A program made the translations under genes and the position numbers. This document shows positions 1 to 9,140 of a stretch of DNA of 32,708 nt, one piece after another. Source of the DNA: JALYQB01 sp035640155 (GTDB lineage: Bacteria; Actinomycetota; Actinomycetes; Mycobacteriales; Pseudonocardiaceae); the NCBI GenBank assembly GCA_035640155.1, contig DASQWR010000170.1, positions 1-32,708 on the forward strand. Direction: 5' to 3'. The stretch's first letter is position 1. Each line of letters opens with the position of its first letter. The notes under the pieces were generated by a model. It did no database searches. It saw nothing but the letters and a program-made list of their open reading frames with translations, and was not told the DNA's origin.

Positions 1-748
1 TGGCCGGCACCTCCCACGCCGATGGGTGCCGCGCGAGCCAGTGGTAGCGGTACATGGCGTAGGGCAGGTGCCCGAGGTAGAGCAGCAGCGCGAGGGCGAG
101 AGCGACGTAGGGGAACGTCACGATCGCCGCCGCCAGCCCCGCGACCAGCGCCAGCAGCGGCGCGATGGACCGGGCCGGCACCCGCAGGGTCTTGGCCGAC
201 AGTGTCGGCACCCGGCTCACCATGAGCAGCCCGATCGCCACCGTCCAGCTCGCGACGGCGAGCGGTGTGGACCACCAGCCCCCGCCGAGCTGCTGGGTCA
301 GCGCCAGTGGGAGCAGCGCGAGCAGGGCACCGGCCGGGGCCGGCACGCCCACGAAGAACTCCCGCGCGAACGGCGGTGCCTCCTCGTCGTCGAGCAGGGT
401 GTTGAACCGCGCGAGGCGCAACGCCACACACACCGCGAACACCAGCGCGACCGGCCAACCGATGCGGTACTCGTTGAGCACCCAGATGAACAGCACCACC
501 GCCGGCGCGACGCCGAAGGAGACGCAGTCGGCGAGTGAGTCCAGCTCCGCGCCGATCCGGGAGGTGGCGTCGAGCAGCCGGGCGAGCCGCCCGTCCAGCG
601 AGTCGAGCAGCGCCGCCAGCGTGATCGCGCCGAGGGCGGCCGGATGATTGCCGCCCAGCGAGAACTGCACCGCCGACAGACCGGCGCACAGCGCGAGCAC
701 CGTGATCGCGTTCGGTAGCAGGCGCACGCGCGAGGGTGCGGTGGCCAC
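1..748 (-). CDS. pssA: CDP-diacylglycerol--serine O-phosphatidyltransferase (3' end outside window)
   Basis: Integral membrane enzyme that makes phosphatidylserine from CDP-diacylglycerol and L-serine. I translated the minus strand from a GTG at 748-746; the frame stays open to the window edge, giving about 249 residues, so the C-terminus is missing. Near residues 45-70 it carries the full CDP-alcohol phosphotransferase signature, DG-x2-AR-x8-G-x3-D-x3-D, with all Asp and Arg residues present. The rest is hydrophobic and rich in Leu, Ala and Val, as expected for several membrane helices. The start lies 3 nt after the psd stop, so psd and pssA are surely co-transcribed; psd acts on the product of this enzyme. 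The start is chosen from the gene junction and the immediate homology-like N-terminus. Confidence 0.93.
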   Translation of the reverse strand, partial: MATAPSRVRLLPNAITVLALCAGLSAVQFSLGGNHPAALGAITLAALLDSLDGRLARLLDATSRIGAELDSLADCVSFGVAPAVVLFIWVLNEYRIGWPVALVFAVCVALRLARFNTLLDDEEAPPFAREFFVGVPAPAGALLALLPLALTQQLGGGWWSTPLAVASWTVAIGLLMVSRVPTLSAKTLRVPARSIAPLLALVAGLAAAIVTFPYVALALALLLYLGHLPYAMYRYHWLARHPSAWEVPA

Positions 749-751
749 GGC

Positions 752-1504
752 TCAGCCCGCCGAACCTGGGCCCACCGAACCTGGGCCCACCGAACCTGGG
801 CCCGCCGGGTCCGGGAGGGTCGCCAGCACCGTCTCGCCGCCGATCGTGCGCTGCCCGGGGCGCACCAGCACGTCGCTGCCCGCCGGGAGGTACAGATCCA
901 CCCGGGAACCGAACCGGATCAGCCCGTAGGTCTGACCGGCCTGCACCGCATCGCCCTCGCGCGCGGTGCACACGATCCGCCGCGCCACCAGACCGGCGAT
1001 CTGCACCACCGCGAGCTCGTGCCCGCCGCCGGTGCCGCGCAGCAGCAGGCTGTTGCGCTCGTTGACGTCGCTGGCCTCGTCGAGGTCGGCGGAGAGGAAT
1101 GCGCCGGGGCGGTAGGCCACCCTGGTCACCTCGCCGTCGAGGGGGATGCGCTGCACGTGCACGTCGAGGATGTTGAGGAAGACGCTGACCCGGGGGCGCG
1201 GTGCAGTGCCGAGCCCGAGTTCCGCGGGTGGCGGCGCGGCACCGACGGTGCTCACGGTGCCGTCGGCGGGGGCAACCGCGACGCCGGGACGGCCGGGCGG
1301 CACGCGGTGCGGCTCGCGGAAGAACCACGCGAGCGCCGCAGTCGCGATCGCCCCGACGGTGCCGGCGCGGCGGGTGGTCCGGCGCAGCAGCAGGGTGGCG
1401 AGGGCCGAACCGACGACGAAGGGGCGCCCGGCGCGGTGCATCGGTGGGACGGTGGCACGGACCAGGGTGGCGAGGTGACGGGGCGACGGGACGGAGCGGT
1501 GCAT
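752..1504 (-). CDS. psd: Phosphatidylserine decarboxylase proenzyme, short form
   Basis: Converts phosphatidylserine to phosphatidylethanolamine. At 250 aa it has the size of the short (PSD-A-like) bacterial form. A hydrophobic N-terminal segment (about residues 25-65) should anchor it in the membrane. Near the C-terminus the motif RFGSRVDLYLP contains the Gly-Ser bond where the proenzyme self-cleaves and the serine becomes the pyruvoyl cofactor. The ATG directly follows the moeA stop (TGA then ATG with no gap), and pssA starts 3 nt after its own stop. The last 16 residues are an odd repeat tail, GPGSV twice then GPGSAG, encoded by three 15-bp tandem copies, which is not part of the catalytic fold. 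Confidence 0.93.
   Translation of the reverse strand: MHRSVPSPRHLATLVRATVPPMHRAGRPFVVGSALATLLLRRTTRRAGTVGAIATAALAWFFREPHRVPPGRPGVAVAPADGTVSTVGAAPPPAELGLGTAPRPRVSVFLNILDVHVQRIPLDGEVTRVAYRPGAFLSADLDEASDVNERNSLLLRGTGGGHELAVVQIAGLVARRIVCTAREGDAVQAGQTYGLIRFGSRVDLYLPAGSDVLVRPGQRTIGGETVLATLPDPAGPGSVGPGSVGPGSAG
761..805. repeat. Three tandem 15-bp repeats inside the psd 3' end
   Basis: Copies at 761-775 and 776-790 are identical, and 791-805 differs by one base. They encode the terminal Gly-Pro-Gly-Ser-Val units of Psd. The unit is a multiple of three, so copy-number change would keep the frame and only lengthen or shorten the tail. Confidence 0.9.
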
Positions 1505-2734
1505 TCAAACCTCCCGGACCCGAAGCACCACGACCTCGGTGTCGGCGTCCACTCGGGTGGTGTGCTCGTCGATCTCGATGAGGCAGTCTGACCGGGCCAG
1601 CGCGGCGAGCAGGTGGGAGCCGGCTCCGCCGACCGGGGTCACCGCGGCTGCGGCGAGGTCGAGAGCGCCGCGACGGTACTGGCGTCGACCGGCGGGGGAG
1701 TCGAGGCTCTCGGTCAGCCGGGCCCGAGCCCGCGGCCGCTGCGCGGGCAGGCCCATCGCGGCCCGCAGTGCGGGACGCACGAACACCTCGAACGACACCG
1801 ACGCGCTGACCGGGTTGCCGGGCAGCGCGGCAACCGCCACCCCGCGGTAGGTCCCGGCGCCCTGCGGAGCGCCCGGCTGCATCGCCACCGTGCAGAACTC
1901 CACCCCACGCCCGGCCATCGTGTCCTTCACCACCTCGTACGCGCCCGCGCTCACCCCGCCGGAGGTCACCAGCAGGTCCACGCCGTCGAGCCGCTGCGCC
2001 AGCGCCGTGGCCAGCGTGGCGTCCAGGGCGGCCGCGTCATCCGGCACGAAGTGCAGCTGCTCCGCCTCGCCGCCGGCCTCGCGTACTGCGGCCGCGAGCA
2101 GCGTCGCGTTGGACTCGTAGATCTGCCCATGCTGCAGCGGCTGCCCCGGCGGGACGAGCTCGGAGCCGGTGGAGAGCACGAGCACCCGCACCCGGCGGTG
2201 CACCGGCAGCCCGGCGCACCCCACGGCGGCGGCCACACCCAGCTGCGCCGGGCCGAGCAGGGTGCCGGCCGGCAGCACCACGTCTCCGGTGGCGACGTCG
2301 TCCCCGGCCTTGCGGACATGCGCGCCGGGGTCGGGCGGGGCGGCGATCCGTACCCGGTGCCGCCCCCCGTCGGTGCGTTCCACCGGCACCACGGCGTCTG
2401 CCCCGGGAGGCATCGGCGCCCCGGTCATGATCCGATGCGCGGTGCCCGGCTGCAACGGCGGTCCGTCGGTGCGCCCCGCGGGCAGGTCCTCGGCCACCGG
2501 AAGCTCGACCGGCGCGTCCTCCCGGGCGCCGGCGACGTCAAGGGCGCGCACCGCGTAACCATCCATCGCCGAGTTGTCGAACGGGGGCAGTGGCAGCGGG
2601 GACGTCACCGAGTCGGCCAGGGCCAGGCCGGCGCACCGCGCCAGGGGCAGCCGGACCACCGGCGTGGCGGGCAGCAGCGCGGCCACCACGTCGCGGTGCT
2701 CCTGGACGGAACGCAGACTCTGCGAGCTGGGCAC
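1505..2734 (-). CDS. moeA: Molybdopterin molybdenumtransferase MoeA
   Basis: Inserts molybdate into adenylated molybdopterin to make molybdenum cofactor. The MoeA signature PPFDNSAMDGYAVR lies near residues 43-56, followed by a beta-rich domain II and the MoCF-binding fold with TGSEL and VTSGGVSAGAYE. The C-terminal segment contains LPGNPVSA, the conserved loop of domain III. The frame is open upstream to an ATG at 2845, but that would add residues with no MoeA character and overlap the divergent kinase gene. The GTG at 2734 gives 409 aa starting MPSSQSLRSVQEH, normal for the family, so I chose it. It heads a moeA-psd-pssA operon, the same order as moeA2-psd-pssA in Mycobacterium tuberculosis (recalled). 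Confidence 0.92.
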   Translation of the reverse strand: MPSSQSLRSVQEHRDVVAALLPATPVVRLPLARCAGLALADSVTSPLPLPPFDNSAMDGYAVRALDVAGAREDAPVELPVAEDLPAGRTDGPPLQPGTAHRIMTGAPMPPGADAVVPVERTDGGRHRVRIAAPPDPGAHVRKAGDDVATGDVVLPAGTLLGPAQLGVAAAVGCAGLPVHRRVRVLVLSTGSELVPPGQPLQHGQIYESNATLLAAAVREAGGEAEQLHFVPDDAAALDATLATALAQRLDGVDLLVTSGGVSAGAYEVVKDTMAGRGVEFCTVAMQPGAPQGAGTYRGVAVAALPGNPVSASVSFEVFVRPALRAAMGLPAQRPRARARLTESLDSPAGRRQYRRGALDLAAAAVTPVGGAGSHLLAALARSDCLIEIDEHTTRVDADTEVVVLRVREV

Positions 2735-2814
2735 CCGCGCATCGTGCCCGGTGCACCGAACCGCGTCGCCCCGAGCCCCGGCCGTGCCGGGCCCGCGGCA
2801 GCAGTGCCGGGCGC

Positions 2815-2820
2815 TAGGCT
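2815..2820 (+). promoter_or_regulatory. -10-like element for a leaderless kinase transcript
   Basis: TAGGCT fits the actinobacterial -10 pattern TANNNT and ends 8 nt before the GTG at 2829. A transcript starting there would begin at or next to the start codon. The GGAGG at 2823-2827 is only 1 nt from the GTG, too close to act as a normal ribosome binding site. No clear -35 is visible. Confidence 0.45.
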
Positions 2821-2828
2821 CCGGAGGC

Positions 2829-4094
2829 GTGTCTGCCGATCTCACCGGGCGCCGCCTCGGTCACTACCGGGTGGACGGGGTGATCGGCAAGGGTGGCATG
2901 GCCGTGATGTACCGGGCGACCGACGTCCGGCTCGGTCGCCAGGTCGCGCTCAAGGTGATCGCCGAGCACCTCTCCGGGGATGCCGAGTTCCGCGAGCGCT
3001 TCGTCGACGAGGCCCGCAACACCTCGGCCGTCGACCACTCGCACGTGGTGCCGCTCTACGACTTCGGCGAGGTCGACGGGCTGCTCTACATCGCGATGCG
3101 CTTCGTCGACGGCTCCGACCTGGCGAGTCTGATCTCCGGCGGCCCGATCTCGCCGGCCCGCACCCTCATCCTGCTCGGCCAGGTGGCCGACGCGCTGGAG
3201 ATGCTGGCCGGCCGGGGGCTGGTGCACCTGGACGTCAAGCCCGCGAACGTGCTGGTGACCTCCCGCGAGTCGGCTGGGGTGGAGCACGTCTACCTGGCCG
3301 ACTTCGGGCTGACCCGGCGGGGCGCCACCGGTCACCGCACCTCGTCGGGGGACTTCCTGGGCTCTCCGACCTACGCCGCCCCGGAGCACCTGCGCGGCGA
3401 GCCCGTCGACCCGCGCACCGACCAGTACGCGCTGGGCTGCGTCATATTCGCCTGCCTCACCGGCCGGCCACCGTTCCGAGGCAAGGTGCCGGAGGTGATC
3501 CAGGGCCACCTCGGGAGCGAGGTGCCCGCGGTGAGCTCGCTGGTGATGCTGCCCCCCGCGATCGACGGCGTGCTCCGGCGCGGGATGGCCAAGGACCCGC
3601 GGGCCCGCTACCCCAACTGCCGCGAGCTGCTCTCCGCCGCCCGCACGGCGTTGACGTCAGCTGCTCGCCCCGGCAGCCCGCCACTGCTGCGGCACCCCGC
3701 TGAGGGCTCCCCCCGTGCGGCCGATACCCCGCGGGTCCCGGTTTCCGCTGCCGCGGCGAGCGTCCCTTCGACGGGTGTCCCGCCCTGGCCGGATCAGACG
3801 CCCGGTACCGTCCAGCGGGCCGGTACCACGCAGTGGCCCGCTCACCCGGTGCGGTTGCGCGACCCGCTGCCCGCCCAGCCGGCCCCGTTCGCCGTCCGCG
3901 GGGGTGGCAGGGTGTGGGCGGTCCCGGCCGCGATCGGTCTCGCGCTGCTCGGTCTCGCGCTGGTCGTCGTGCTCGCGCTGGCCGGCGGGGACGACGGGGG
4001 TGATGGCGGGGGGCCGGTGACCACCAGCCCCAGCATCGGGGTCGGCGACGAGGGTCGGCCGCTGCCCGATGACCTGACCGTCCCTACCCGCTGA
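2829..4094 (+). CDS. Membrane-anchored Ser/Thr protein kinase (PknB-like fold, non-RD)
   Basis: 421 aa. The N-terminal kinase domain (about residues 10-275) has the Gly-rich loop GKGGMAVMYRA, the ATP-binding Lys at K42 (VALKV), the catalytic Asp at D135 in HLDVKPANVL, the DFG motif at D158, and the YAAPEHL activation-segment end. The residue before the catalytic Asp is Leu rather than Arg, so this is a non-RD kinase that may not depend on activation-loop phosphorylation in the usual way. A Pro/Ala-rich juxtamembrane linker is followed by one membrane helix at about 362-386 and a short Gly/Asp-rich external tail of about 35 residues; there are no PASTA or other sensor domains. The GTG start aligns with VSADLTGRRLGHYRV, the usual kinase N-terminus. 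It is divergent from moeA, with 94 bp between the starts. Confidence 0.9.
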   Translation: MSADLTGRRLGHYRVDGVIGKGGMAVMYRATDVRLGRQVALKVIAEHLSGDAEFRERFVDEARNTSAVDHSHVVPLYDFGEVDGLLYIAMRFVDGSDLASLISGGPISPARTLILLGQVADALEMLAGRGLVHLDVKPANVLVTSRESAGVEHVYLADFGLTRRGATGHRTSSGDFLGSPTYAAPEHLRGEPVDPRTDQYALGCVIFACLTGRPPFRGKVPEVIQGHLGSEVPAVSSLVMLPPAIDGVLRRGMAKDPRARYPNCRELLSAARTALTSAARPGSPPLLRHPAEGSPRAADTPRVPVSAAAASVPSTGVPPWPDQTPGTVQRAGTTQWPAHPVRLRDPLPAQPAPFAVRGGGRVWAVPAAIGLALLGLALVVVLALAGGDDGGDGGGPVTTSPSIGVGDEGRPLPDDLTVPTR

Positions 4095-4106
4095 GGGTGT
4101 CCGCCG

Positions 4107-4133
4107 CTTGCACTCGCGGGGTGCGAGTGCTAA
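4107..4133 (+). promoter_or_regulatory. CIRCE operator 1 overlapping the groEL promoter
   Basis: Inverted repeat with a left arm at 4107-4115 (TTGCACTC core), a 9-nt spacer and a right arm GAGTGCTAA at 4125-4133, matching the HrcA-binding CIRCE consensus. TTGCAC at 4109-4114 and TAAACA at 4131-4136, 16 nt apart, read as -35 and -10 boxes, so HrcA bound here would block RNA polymerase directly. It begins 12 nt after the kinase stop codon. Confidence 0.9.
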
Positions 4134-4141
4134 ACACGGAG

Positions 4142-4168
4142 TTGGCACTCGGCATTGCCGAGTGCCAG
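4142..4168 (+). promoter_or_regulatory. CIRCE operator 2
   Basis: Second CIRCE element: TTGGCACTC at 4142-4150, a 9-nt spacer, and GAGTGCCAG at 4160-4168. It lies just downstream of the predicted -10 box and so covers the likely transcription start. Tandem CIRCE sites upstream of groEL are familiar in actinobacteria. Confidence 0.88.
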
Positions 4169-4348
4169 ACCAACTGAGGTCGGGACGGTGAGTCCGGTGC
4201 ATGAGCCGGACGTCCGTCGCGGGCACCGAGCCTGGCCAGAGCACTCAGAACCGCCTCGCAGGCGACAACACCGTCCGCCTGGCAGGCGGAGAACAGCGTC
4301 CTGCCGCGGGATGACCTGCGGCGCCCATATTTGGAGGACCACACCGCA

Positions 4349-5974
<1,626 letters not shown>

Positions 5975-5993
5975 GTCCAGTCGGTAGCTCCAC

Positions 5994-6030
5994 CTCAGGG
6001 GCCGGTCCCGCCACGGGACCGGCCCCTGAG
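5994..6030 (+). terminator. Strong intrinsic terminator-like hairpin after groEL
   Basis: Perfect 17-bp stem (5994-6010 pairs with 6014-6030) with a 3-nt loop, 19 nt after the groEL stop. There is no U-tract, as is common in high-GC actinobacteria. It separates groEL transcription from the hydrogenase locus. Confidence 0.88.
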
Positions 6031-6269
6031 TCGTGTCACCTCCGGGTCGACGCCACCCGGACACCGAGCAAGAAGTGGCCGTGACCCGTCCCGCGGCGAA
6101 TGAGGTGGTGCTCTCCCGCGGTGCCGGGCAGGCCGGACTGACCCGCCCGCACCGCTGACCAGGCAGGCCCCGCAGACCTGTGATGATCACTCCGAAGTGT
6201 GGGCCCGTTGGACTTGCGTGGTCGTTGTGTGGTGGAGCACACTGGACGAACCTCCCCAAGGAGTCCGAA

Positions 6270-6896
6270 ATGCCGCATCCCACCACAACCAGCGGCGCCC
6301 GATCGGCAGACGAGATCTTCGCCTGCCGAGCAGCGCCTGGACGAGCGCTCGCTCAGGACGCCGGGCGCATAGCTGCCGCGTGCCACGAGATGGCGCAGCG
6401 CTTCCACCGAGGTGGAAAGCTGCTCGTGTTCGGCATGGGTGCGGCGGCGACCGACGCGCAACACATCGCGGTGGAGTTCGTCCACCCGGTGATCGTCGGC
6501 AAGCGGGCGCTCCCCGCGCTCTCACTCACCAACGACGTCGCGACCCTCACCGGCATCGCCGCGGGGGAGGGCGTGGCGGAGGTGTTCGCCCATCAGCTCG
6601 GCCAGCTGGGGCGGCCAGAGGACATCGCGCTCGGGGTCACGGTCGACGGCAGCTGCTCCGCGGTCCTGCGCGGCCTGGAGGTGGCCGCAGCCCGGGGTCT
6701 GCTGACCATCGCGCTGGCCGGCGGCGACGGCGGTCCGGTCGCCGCCAGCCCGGCGGTGGATCACGTGCTGCTGGCGCGCAGTGACGACCCGCGTGTCGTC
6801 AAGGAGCTGCAGGTCACCCTCTACCACGTCCTGTGGGAGCTGGCCCACGTGTTCCTCGAGCAGCCCGGCGTGCTCGGCCCGGAGGTCGTGCGATGA
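6270..6896 (+). CDS. SIS-domain protein, phosphoheptose isomerase (GmhA)-like, degenerate phosphate site
   Basis: 208 aa, single SIS (sugar isomerase) domain resembling GmhA, which interconverts sedoheptulose 7-phosphate and heptose 7-phosphate. Start ATG 6270 has AAGGAG at 6258-6263. Compared with E. coli GmhA (sequence recalled), it keeps the equivalents of His61, Glu65 (DAQHIAVEF) and His180 (TLYHVLWEL). The nucleotide-like loop GNGGS is GMGAA, so Ser55 is lost. The phosphate-binding STSGNS is replaced by TVDGSC, and Gln172 is Lys. It is therefore unlikely to bind a sugar phosphate alone. It opens the hydrogenase locus and overlaps the next gene by 4 nt; a second, complementary SIS protein follows at 7186. 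A structural or regulatory role is also possible. Confidence 0.85.
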   Translation: MPHPTTTSGARSADEIFACRAAPGRALAQDAGRIAAACHEMAQRFHRGGKLLVFGMGAAATDAQHIAVEFVHPVIVGKRALPALSLTNDVATLTGIAAGEGVAEVFAHQLGQLGRPEDIALGVTVDGSCSAVLRGLEVAAARGLLTIALAGGDGGPVAASPAVDHVLLARSDDPRVVKELQVTLYHVLWELAHVFLEQPGVLGPEVVR

Positions 6897-7189
6897 GCGG
6901 TGGCGAACAGCGACCGAACATCGACGGAACCCAGGCGCAGTGTTACGGCGACACCTGCATCACCTGTTCCGACGAGGCGGTTCCGGTCGTGCTGGTGGAG
7001 CTGCTCGCGGACGACCTCGCCCTCGCCGACACCGGCAGCGGGGTCGAGGAGGTGAGCATTGCCCTGGTCGACGCCACGGTGGGCGACACGGTCCTGGTGC
7101 ACGCCAGGGAGTCGATCGCGGTGCTACCGCGCACCGACACCGCGGGCACCGACACTGGAATGGCTGCTCGAGGAGGTGGTGGACGATGA
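6893..7189 (+). CDS. HypC/HupF-family-like small protein with displaced cysteines
   Basis: 98 aa. The region from about residue 22 to 78 looks like the HypC/HupF OB-fold chaperone: CITCSDEA, then a stretch like GVEEVSIALVDATVGDTVLVHARESIAVL. HypC proper begins with Met-Cys, and Cys2 binds the Fe(CN)2CO precursor; here the N-terminus is MSGGEQRP and the cysteines lie further in (Cys17, Cys22, Cys25). A canonical hypC is present at 15388, so this is an additional, divergent member. It sits between two SIS-domain genes with ATGA overlaps on both sides (ATG 6893 in the preceding stop; its stop overlaps ATG 7186), so the three are translationally coupled and probably made in similar amounts. Confidence 0.8.
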   Translation: MSGGEQRPNIDGTQAQCYGDTCITCSDEAVPVVLVELLADDLALADTGSGVEEVSIALVDATVGDTVLVHARESIAVLPRTDTAGTDTGMAARGGGGR

Positions 7190-7884
7190 CGACCCGACCG
7201 GACAGCGGCGTCGAGAACGGCGGGGTCGAGGCGCTCTACCCCTTCCTCTACGCGGTGGACTCCGACCTTGACGCGGTGCTGGAGCAGGCCAGCCGCTCCA
7301 CCGAGGCCAAGGTCGAGGAGATCGTGGCGTTGCGTGCGCTGGTGGCTGAGCGTGACGCCGAGCGGCTGGCCGCCTGCGCGCGGCAGATGGCCCGGTCGTT
7401 CGCCTCGGGTGGCCAGTTGCTGGCCTTCGGCAACGGGGGCAGCAGCACCGACGCCCAGGATGTCGTCGGGATGTTCCTGCACCCGGGAGGTGGCGCACGG
7501 TCCCTGCCGGCACTGTCGCTGGCAGCCGACATCGCCGTGATCACCGCACTGTCCAACGATGTCGGTTTCGACGTGGTGTTCGCCCGCCAGATCGCGGCGT
7601 TCGGCGGTGCCGGGGACATCGCGGTGGGGCTGTCCACCAGTGGCAACTCCGCAAACCTGATCCGCGGGTTCGAGGAAGCCGCCCGACGCGGGATGGTCAC
7701 CGTGGGGATCGCCGGCTACGACGGCGGGAAGATGGCCGAGGTGGACACCATCGACCATCTCTTCGTGGTCCCGTCCGCATCGGTGCACCGCATCCAGGAA
7801 GCACAGACCACCATCTACCACGTGCTGTGGGAGATGGTCCAGCTCGAACTACAGCAGCTCGAACCAGAGCACGAGGGGCGGTGA
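7186..7884 (+). CDS. SIS-domain protein, phosphoheptose isomerase (GmhA)-like, altered catalytic acid
   Basis: 232 aa with an N-terminal helical segment (about 1-55) before the SIS domain. It keeps the GmhA phosphate-binding features that its partner lacks: GNGGSS, GLSTSGNSANLI, the Gln172 equivalent (RIQEA) and the His180 equivalent (TIYHVLWEM). However, the His61 position is Asp (DAQD) and the Glu65 position is Met (VVGMF), so the catalytic acid/base pair is incomplete. The ATG overlaps the stop of the HypC-like gene. GmhA works as a tetramer with active sites at subunit interfaces, so a mixed oligomer with the 6270 gene product is an attractive inference. The hydrogenase small subunit gene follows after 139 nt. 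Confidence 0.87.
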   Translation: MTTRPDSGVENGGVEALYPFLYAVDSDLDAVLEQASRSTEAKVEEIVALRALVAERDAERLAACARQMARSFASGGQLLAFGNGGSSTDAQDVVGMFLHPGGGARSLPALSLAADIAVITALSNDVGFDVVFARQIAAFGGAGDIAVGLSTSGNSANLIRGFEEAARRGMVTVGIAGYDGGKMAEVDTIDHLFVVPSASVHRIQEAQTTIYHVLWEMVQLELQQLEPEHEGR

Positions 7885-7923
7885 TACACGCTGGAGACCC
7901 CAATGCGAATCCAACCTGGTGAT

Positions 7924-7953
7924 ACGTGACAGCTTCGTCTACCTTCGTCACGT
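7924..7953. promoter_or_regulatory. Inverted repeat upstream of hhyS, candidate operator
   Basis: Arms ACGTGAC (7924-7930) and GTCACGT (7947-7953) are separated by 16 nt. Inside, CTTCGTC occurs twice, at 7933-7939 and 7943-7949, exactly 10 nt apart. A related GGTGATAC occurs at 7880-7887 and 7918-7925. These lie in the only sizeable gap (139 nt) between the isomerase trio and hhyS, the natural place for a promoter and regulator site. No regulator can be named. Confidence 0.4.
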
Positions 7954-8023
7954 GTTCTCCCTTTGAGCCGAGGGCTTCTCGGTTCCGATCCCACTGGACA
8001 GTCATCACCGAAGGTGGTGTGCC

Positions 8024-9094
<1,071 letters not shown>

Positions 9095-9140
9095 GCGAAT
9101 CGGTTCACTGCATCGATGAAAGCCTGACGTCGAGGAAGGC

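Noticed and set aside
2735..2845. Upstream ATG extension of moeA
   Set aside because: The added 37 residues have no MoeA similarity and would overlap the divergent kinase start; GTG 2734 gives the normal N-terminus.
1613..3703. Very long plus-strand open frame (about 696 codons)
   Set aside because: It runs antisense to moeA and then out of frame through the kinase gene; Arg/Gly/Pro/His-rich translation with no domain, typical of a high-GC shadow frame.
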